A stretch of 9,121 nt of DNA from Pseudomonadota bacterium (lineage in GTDB: Bacteria > Myxococcota_A > Bradymonadia > UBA4248). This document shows positions 4,797-9,121 of this stretch, piece after piece. The notes under the pieces are model-generated. The model made no database searches and had not been told where the DNA came from. It was given only the letters and a program-made list of their open reading frames with translations. The translations under genes were made by a program, and so were the position numbers. Each line of letters opens with the position of its first letter. The first letter of the stretch is position 1. Location: assembly GCA_009786045.1 (NCBI GenBank), contig WQTY01000064.1, positions 1 to 9,121 on the forward strand, in the 5' to 3' direction.

Positions 4797-6005
4797 ATGA
4801 AATGTAAACGGAACCATGGCATACGGGTGCGCGCAGTAGCGGGTGTCTCAGTGTCTTTTGTGGCGGCAGTGTTGCTGGTGGGTTGTGTGAGTGGTACACA
4901 GCTTAAGGCTCAGCGGCAGCAGATTCAGGAGCAGGCAGAGCAGATCCACGATCGGGCTTATCGGTGTTCACCGCGAGAGCTGGCTTTGGCCAAGGCTCAT
5001 GAGGAGTTTGGCCGTGCGGAGCTCAACCGCGGCAATGGCCGCCGTGGCGAGGATCACGTGTTGTTTGCCGATGAGATGATCAAAGATGCCGACGCACGCA
5101 GCCTGCATACTTTGTGCCTGGATCCGAGCCTGCAGGATCGCGACGGTGACGGTATCATTGATTCGGAAGACTTGTGCCCGGATACACCAGGTTTGCGTGA
5201 GTTCCAGGGTTGTCCTGATCCCGATCCCGATAAGGATGGCGTATGCGATCCGTGGGTATCGGAGATGGGTCTCCTGGCGGAGTTTGCGCATATCTGCCAG
5301 GGCATCGACTACTGCCCGACAGTGCCAGGTGTGCTGGCGTTCTTTGGCTGCCCGAATCCTGACCGCGATGGCGATGGCGTATGCGATCAGTGGGTTGAGG
5401 CTGCCGGGCTGAGCGATCAATTTGCAAGGACGTGCACGGGTTCGGATCTGTGCGAAGATGTGAAGGGATTGCCTGGTTTCCGTGGTTGCCCGAATCCCGA
5501 CAGTGATGGTGATGGCGTGTGCGATCCGTGGGTATCGGAGATGGGACTCCTGGCAGAGTTCGCGCAAATATGTCAGGGTGTGGATCAGTGCCCGTATGAG
5601 AAGGGAACGCTGGAAGATAAGGGTTGCCCGCCGCCGCGCAAGTACATTGAGGTGACGGAGAATAAGATCGAGCTCAAGGAGCAGTTCTTCTTCGCCACGA
5701 ACAAGACGCAGGTTCTGTCCAAGAGCGTGCCTCTGTTGGATGAAATTGCAGCAGTGCTTAAGGAAAATCCGGCGATCCACATTGCCATTGAGGGTCACAC
5801 GGACAACACCGGCAGACACAGGAGCAACGTTACGCTTTCGCAGGGACGTGCCAAGAGCGTTATGCAAGAGCTCATCAAGCGAGGGATTGCGGCAGATCGC
5901 ATGACGTCAGAAGGCTTTGGTCCTGACCGGCCGATCGATACGAACAGCACGGCCGAAGGACGTGCCAAGAACCGCCGCGTCGATATCAACATCACCAAGC
6001 GTTAG
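4797..6005 (+). CDS. OmpA-family lipoprotein with thrombospondin type-3 repeats
   Basis: A 402-residue outer-membrane lipoprotein precursor. LLVGC is a good lipobox, with C30 as the lipidation site. The start at MKCKR, after GAGAGAG, is chosen over the ATG at 4758 because it gives a normal lipoprotein signal. Order of parts: a helical region (about 34-105) containing SPRELALAKAHEEFGRAELN, similar to the preceding lipoprotein; a first Ca-binding motif DRDGDG (114-119); three exact 46-residue repeats (139-184, 185-230, 231-276), each with a DxDxDGVCD Ca-binding loop and four cysteines at unit positions 1, 12, 29 and 35; then an OmpA C-terminal domain with EGHTDNTG (332-339) and NRRVD (392-396), the diaminopimelate-binding Asp and Arg motifs. 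Function inferred: anchors the outer membrane to peptidoglycan through a rigid calcium-stabilised spacer. A terminator follows directly. Confidence 0.93.
   Translation: MKCKRNHGIRVRAVAGVSVSFVAAVLLVGCVSGTQLKAQRQQIQEQAEQIHDRAYRCSPRELALAKAHEEFGRAELNRGNGRRGEDHVLFADEMIKDADARSLHTLCLDPSLQDRDGDGIIDSEDLCPDTPGLREFQGCPDPDPDKDGVCDPWVSEMGLLAEFAHICQGIDYCPTVPGVLAFFGCPNPDRDGDGVCDQWVEAAGLSDQFARTCTGSDLCEDVKGLPGFRGCPNPDSDGDGVCDPWVSEMGLLAEFAQICQGVDQCPYEKGTLEDKGCPPPRKYIEVTENKIELKEQFFFATNKTQVLSKSVPLLDEIAAVLKENPAIHIAIEGHTDNTGRHRSNVTLSQGRAKSVMQELIKRGIAADRMTSEGFGPDRPIDTNSTAEGRAKNRRVDINITKR
5211..5624 (+). repeat. Three in-frame 138-bp tandem repeats
   Basis: Units at 5211-5348, 5349-5486 and 5487-5624, each encoding 46 residues from CP to a final Gly, with the cysteine spacing fully conserved. 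Units 1 and 3 are the closest pair and share an identical 17-residue core from GVCDPW to AEFA; their DNA differences in this part fall mostly at third codon positions. Unit 2 is more diverged. The sequence after unit 3 starts again with the GCP motif and then leaves the repeat. Confidence 0.95.
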
Positions 6006-6017
6006 GAAGGTGTCAAT

Positions 6018-6047
6018 CCGCAGGCATCCGTGCCTGCGGTTTTGTCT
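6018..6047 (+). terminator. Rho-independent terminator of the OmpA operon
   Basis: CCGCAGGCA (6018-6026) pairs perfectly with TGCCTGCGG (6031-6039) around a TCCG loop and is followed by TTTTGTCT. It starts 12 bases after the OmpA stop codon on the same strand, so it ends the 4291 transcript. Confidence 0.88.
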
Positions 6048-6062
6048 CTGCCATCCAGTACG

Positions 6063-6092
6063 TTGACCAAGGGGTCCTGTCTCGCATTTAGG
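6063..6092 (+). promoter_or_regulatory. Possible weak promoter for the barrel-protein gene
   Basis: TTGACC (6063-6068) is a good -35 box, but the region 16-19 bases downstream (CATTTAGG, 6085-6092) is only a poor -10. Since a strong terminator lies just upstream, the next gene needs its own promoter, and this is the best candidate in the gap. Confidence 0.35.
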
Positions 6093-6127
6093 GGCAGGGC
6101 CTTTTTGAGAATTGAGGGGAAGCGAAC

Positions 6128-7495
6128 ATGATTGAAAAGGGTCGCTGTTGGTTGCGTTGCTCTCTGTTCCTGTGGATGGTGCTTGTGCTTGGATTTGGCA
6201 CGGTGGCATTTGCCCAGGAAACAGCCTTCGAAAGGGCCATTAACCTGAGCCGGGAGGCGATGGAGGAGTACGACAATTTCGAGCTCGATTTGGCGGACAG
6301 CAAAATCCTTGAGGCTGTCAGGCTGCTGGAGTCAGAGCGCGTTACTGATAAGGGCGTTGCGAGCGTTTATGTGGCGCAGGGGGTTGTCGGCTATGGCCGT
6401 TTTAAGGATTCCGCCCCTGTCATTGCGCAGGAGCGCGCCTATTCGGCTTTTCTGAAGGCTGTTTCCCTCGACCCCGGGGTTGAGCTTCCCATTGACTATC
6501 GCACGAGCGATCTGGAGGCGATCCTCATTCGTGCCAGGGAGGCCATTTCGCATGGTTCGACCCCGGCCGTTTCGACGGCTTCGGCGCCTAACATCGATCA
6601 CAAGGTGGTGATATCGGGCGAGCGCTGTGTGCCGATCGAATTGACGGCAACCGTGCCGGCACACCCCGATATCTACCGCATCATGCTTCGCTATCAATCC
6701 GATGGCCTGCCGCTTTTTTCTGCCATCGAAATGGTGCCCGACATCCAGATCCCTACCATGCTTCGTGCGACCATCCCCGGATCGGCCGCACGGGGTGCAC
6801 AGGTGCGCTACTTCATTGAAGCCACAAACCGTTCCGGCGATGTGGTGACGGCTGTGGGCAGCGATACCCGTCCTTTGACGACCATGCTTTCGGGCAAGTG
6901 CGTTGGCCTCCCCGAAGACGATCCAACCGAAAAATACGGCGACCCTCTGTTCCAGCTCACGATTGCGGCAGGTACCGGCTTTGGACTCATCAAGGGAATG
7001 ACCGAGAACTGTCTCAAGTCAAGCCTGTGCATTTCGAACGACTCGCAGGCTTACAACGGCGTTGGGTTCGGCGCTGCGCTCGTGCCTTTCTTTGTCCGAG
7101 CGTCAGCTGTCTTTAACCTGCCCGCCGACTTCCAGCTTGGTGCCTATATTCGGGGTCAGGTCGTCAACATCGTCAAAGACAACGCTCAGGCGAGCATCAT
7201 GGTTGGTGCGACGCTGCGCTATCTGGCCATTGCCCGCCAGCCCTATCGTCTCTACATTGGCCTTGGCTTCGGCTGGGGTGGTGCCAATGCGACGGTCTTT
7301 TTGGGCAAGCAGTTCAAGGACTTCAAGGATGTCTATATCTTCAGGGGGCCCGTGCACATCGCGCCCGAGATAGGTTTCCTTTGGTCATTCCACCGCAATG
7401 TTGGCCTGGCGATCGAGTTGGCCGTGCCGGTGCACTTCCCAGACGACCCCAGGGTACACTTCGACCTCTCAATCGGCCCCTACTTCCAGTTCTAG
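6128..7495 (+). CDS. Exported helical-repeat / outer-membrane beta-barrel protein
   Basis: A 455-residue precursor. Signal peptide 1-29 (FLWMVLVLGFGTVAFA, cleavage before QE). Residues about 30-140 are helical, with an alternating Ala/Glu/Leu pattern and AYSAFLKAVSLDPGVELP, like a TPR unit. A Ser/Ala/Thr-rich linker leads to a beta-rich domain between C167 and C258 (VVISGERCVPIEL to LSGKCVG), which could be closed by a disulfide and looks Ig-like. From about 275 to the end there are alternating hydrophobic/polar strands, many Gly and aromatic residues, and the sequence ends in PYFQF; a terminal Phe is the usual outer-membrane barrel insertion signal. C295 and C301 (NCLKSSLC) could form a small extracellular or periplasmic disulfide. 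GAGGGG (6114-6119) is the ribosome binding site. No specific function is recognisable; proximity to the OmpA lipoprotein suggests an envelope role. Confidence 0.8.
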   Translation: MIEKGRCWLRCSLFLWMVLVLGFGTVAFAQETAFERAINLSREAMEEYDNFELDLADSKILEAVRLLESERVTDKGVASVYVAQGVVGYGRFKDSAPVIAQERAYSAFLKAVSLDPGVELPIDYRTSDLEAILIRAREAISHGSTPAVSTASAPNIDHKVVISGERCVPIELTATVPAHPDIYRIMLRYQSDGLPLFSAIEMVPDIQIPTMLRATIPGSAARGAQVRYFIEATNRSGDVVTAVGSDTRPLTTMLSGKCVGLPEDDPTEKYGDPLFQLTIAAGTGFGLIKGMTENCLKSSLCISNDSQAYNGVGFGAALVPFFVRASAVFNLPADFQLGAYIRGQVVNIVKDNAQASIMVGATLRYLAIARQPYRLYIGLGFGWGGANATVFLGKQFKDFKDVYIFRGPVHIAPEIGFLWSFHRNVGLAIELAVPVHFPDDPRVHFDLSIGPYFQF

Positions 7496-7759
7496 AACAG
7501 CACACGGCGCCCGCGCCCTGAGGGGTGAGCGTTTTCGATCGTGTTTTTTGGGGGGGAAGTTTCCCCCTGCGCCGCTATCGGCCGCAACCCCCCGTCGCCT
7601 GCGGCGACACCCCCTTTAAAAAGGGGGCGCGGCCGATACGCGGCTACCCCCTCTGCGGGGACACCCCGCAACGCCCCGTCGGTTTTCTTAAGCGCCCGTT
7701 GCGCCCCCCCGAGCCCGGAGAACAGATGCGGATTGGCAGAATTTGGCGCAGGTGATGAC
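7496..7759. repeat. Hairpin-rich intergenic repeat cluster
   Basis: Non-coding and densely structured. T-run (7544-7549) then GGGGGAA (7552-7558) with TTCCCCC (7561-7567), resembling copies 2 and 3 of the palindromic element. Next GCCGC TATCGGCCGC (7571-7585) pairs with the 16 bases at 7629-7644, with one bulged base, enclosing two inner hairpins: GTCGCC/GGCGAC (7594-7599, 7603-7608) and CCCCCTTT/AAAGGGGG (7610-7617, 7620-7627). A further hairpin TGCGGGG/CCCCGCA (7654-7660, 7664-7670) is followed by ACGCCCC, matching the unit at the window start. The ensemble could fold as a three-way junction. No riboswitch family is recognised; a composite of dispersed palindromic repeats is more likely. 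The remainder up to the kinase start shows no clear promoter. Confidence 0.75.
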
Positions 7760-9121
7760 ATGGAGACCTCAGGTGAGTTGAGCTTTTCCCAGCGCTATGT
7801 GCTGGGAAAAATGGTAGGCCGTGGCGGAATGGGGGAGGTTTATGCGGCATGGGATAATGTCCTGTCGAGAGAAGTGGCGCTGAAACTGATTCGCCCGGAT
7901 TTGAGTGCCGATCCCAGAATGCAGCGCCGTTTTAATAAAGAAGCCCGGGCGTTTTCGTTCCTGCGCCACGAACACATCGTTGAGGTCTTCGATTTTGGCC
8001 TGACGCACACTTCGCAGCTTTACCTGTCCATGACGCTCATCCATGGGATTTCCCTGCATGCGCTGCAAGCGGTGGCACTTCCGCTTTCAGCGGTGGTCGA
8101 TTTGATGTGTCAGCTCCTTGATGCGCTCTCCCATGCGCATGCGCGTGGCATCATCCATCGTGATCTCAAGACAGAGAACGTTCTCGTTTCCATGCGGGAG
8201 GAAACTCTTTTTGCGCAATTGGTGGATTTTGGTCTGGCCTCTCTTCCAACCTATGCCGATGCCCATGCGCCGAACCTTGGAACGGTTCTGGGAACCCCGG
8301 CCTATATGGCACCGGAGCAGGTTCAGAGCAGCCCGGCTGCCATTGGCCCGGCCACCGACATTTATGCTGTGGGGGTGATGCTGTACGAACTGATCAGCGG
8401 CAAGCTTCCGTTTGAAGCCAAAACGAGCGTCGACATGATTGTTCAGCACCTCAATGCGGCTGTTCCCCCGCTTCAGTGGCCAGATCGTTTGCGCTATGTG
8501 TCCGAAAAAACGCGCCGCGCCCTCGAAGAGATCATCCAAAAGGCCATGGCCAAGAAGACCTGGCAGCGTTTCACGGGGGCAGGCGAGTTCAGGCGCATGC
8601 TCCGCGAACTCGCCCTGCCGCCTCGTCCTCTCCCCAGTGTGGATCTCATCGTTGATCTTCGGACTCGCTCGCAGCAGAACAGGGCCACGACGGCTTCCGG
8701 GCTTCGTTCTTTGCCGGACATTGCCACGAAAGTCAGAGCCATAGAAACGGTTCAGGGAGAAAAGCCCTCTTCTTCAGGCAGCGGGCATTCGCGGGTGACA
8801 GCCATACCGCGCTCGCTTTTGAGCAGTGACATCATGGAATGCATCAGCGAAGCCTCAAGCCCTGGCATTCAAAATAAAGGAGAGACCGGGAACTGGCGAA
8901 TGCATGCTCAGCAGGCGATGTTTGGCCGTGAGGCACTCATGCACCGGCTTGAAGCCGGAGGAAGAGCCGCCTTGCTGGGTTGCGGGCGTGTCCAGTGTCT
9001 GGCGGGAGATTTCGGTTTCGGGAAGACGGCACTCCTGTGCCAGTTTGCTTCCAGATGGGCTCACCACCGTGTTCGTTTAATTTCTGGCAGCTGCCTGACA
9101 GCCCCAAATGCTGCTTTTGCC
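7760..9121 (+). CDS. Ser/Thr protein kinase fused to an AAA-type ATPase (partial)
   Basis: The first 454 codons of a gene cut by the window end. Residues about 13-275 are a Hanks-type kinase with every key element: glycine loop GRGGMGEVY (20-28), K42 in VALKLI, E61, HRDLKTEN (133-140, D135), DFG (156-158), GTPAYMAPE ending at E186, and DIYAVGVMLYELISGKLPF. A Ser-rich linker (about 290-380) has no hydrophobic segment, so there is no transmembrane helix up to this point. FGRE (388-391) then opens an AAA_16/PknK-like ATPase region with Walker A GDFGFGKT (416-423; K422, T423). In known relatives such fusions continue with TPRs or an output domain, beyond the window here. Start ATG 7760 has AGG at 7750-7752; two nearby ATG/GTG codons are out of frame. 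Likely a cytoplasmic signalling kinase; its targets cannot be inferred. Confidence 0.92.
   Translation, partial: METSGELSFSQRYVLGKMVGRGGMGEVYAAWDNVLSREVALKLIRPDLSADPRMQRRFNKEARAFSFLRHEHIVEVFDFGLTHTSQLYLSMTLIHGISLHALQAVALPLSAVVDLMCQLLDALSHAHARGIIHRDLKTENVLVSMREETLFAQLVDFGLASLPTYADAHAPNLGTVLGTPAYMAPEQVQSSPAAIGPATDIYAVGVMLYELISGKLPFEAKTSVDMIVQHLNAAVPPLQWPDRLRYVSEKTRRALEEIIQKAMAKKTWQRFTGAGEFRRMLRELALPPRPLPSVDLIVDLRTRSQQNRATTASGLRSLPDIATKVRAIETVQGEKPSSSGSGHSRVTAIPRSLLSSDIMECISEASSPGIQNKGETGNWRMHAQQAMFGREALMHRLEAGGRAALLGCGRVQCLAGDFGFGKTALLCQFASRWAHHRVRLISGSCLTAPNAAFA

Noticed and set aside
4968..5867. Long 299-codon open frame on the minus strand inside the OmpA gene
   Set aside because: It is antisense to a clearly recognised OmpA/TSP3 protein; its length comes from the tandem repeats and low stop-codon density, and its translation shows no domain or signal.

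Overview
The window looks like chromosomal DNA of a Gram-negative, probably deltaproteobacterial/Myxococcota-like bacterium. The clues are two outer-membrane-type lipoprotein precursors, an OmpA-family protein with thrombospondin type-3 calcium-binding repeats, a predicted outer-membrane beta-barrel protein, and a Ser/Thr protein kinase joined to an AAA-type ATPase. The lineage is inferred from gene content only. No rRNA, tRNA, phage, transposase or CRISPR array is visible.

Layout. 1-290: non-coding, a chain of short GC-rich hairpins followed by a longer palindromic element. 300-1295 (+): a NahK-like sugar kinase of the aminoglycoside-phosphotransferase fold, starting at TTG and bracketed by two inverted copies of that palindromic element. 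1296-1498: a gap between convergent genes, holding the second copy and a shorter relative. 3378-1499 (-): a two-gene operon of cytoplasmic type L-asparaginase and, two bases downstream, an exported protein with an HtrA/trypsin-like fold that has lost all three catalytic residues. 3379-3670: divergent intergenic region. 3671-4222 (+): a small exported protein of unknown function. 4291-6047 (+): a well-delimited transcription unit with a good sigma-70-type promoter, a DUF4398-like lipoprotein, an OmpA/TSP3 lipoprotein and an intrinsic terminator. 6128-7495 (+): an envelope protein with an N-terminal helical region, a central beta-rich domain and a C-terminal beta-barrel. 7496-7759: non-coding, packed with hairpins related to those at the window start. 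7760 to the window end (+): the kinase-ATPase, cut off by the window edge.

How the genes may work together. The central block (4291-7495) reads as a cell-envelope module. The DUF4398-like lipoprotein and the N-terminal region of the OmpA lipoprotein appear to be related helical domains. The OmpA domain should tether the outer membrane to peptidoglycan, and the next gene encodes a barrel with a helical periplasmic part. The asparaginase/pseudoprotease pair and the sugar kinase have no evident link to this module. The most unusual features are the catalytically dead protease-like protein, the three exact 46-residue, four-cysteine TSP3 repeats in the OmpA protein, and the recurrent palindromic repeats around gene borders.
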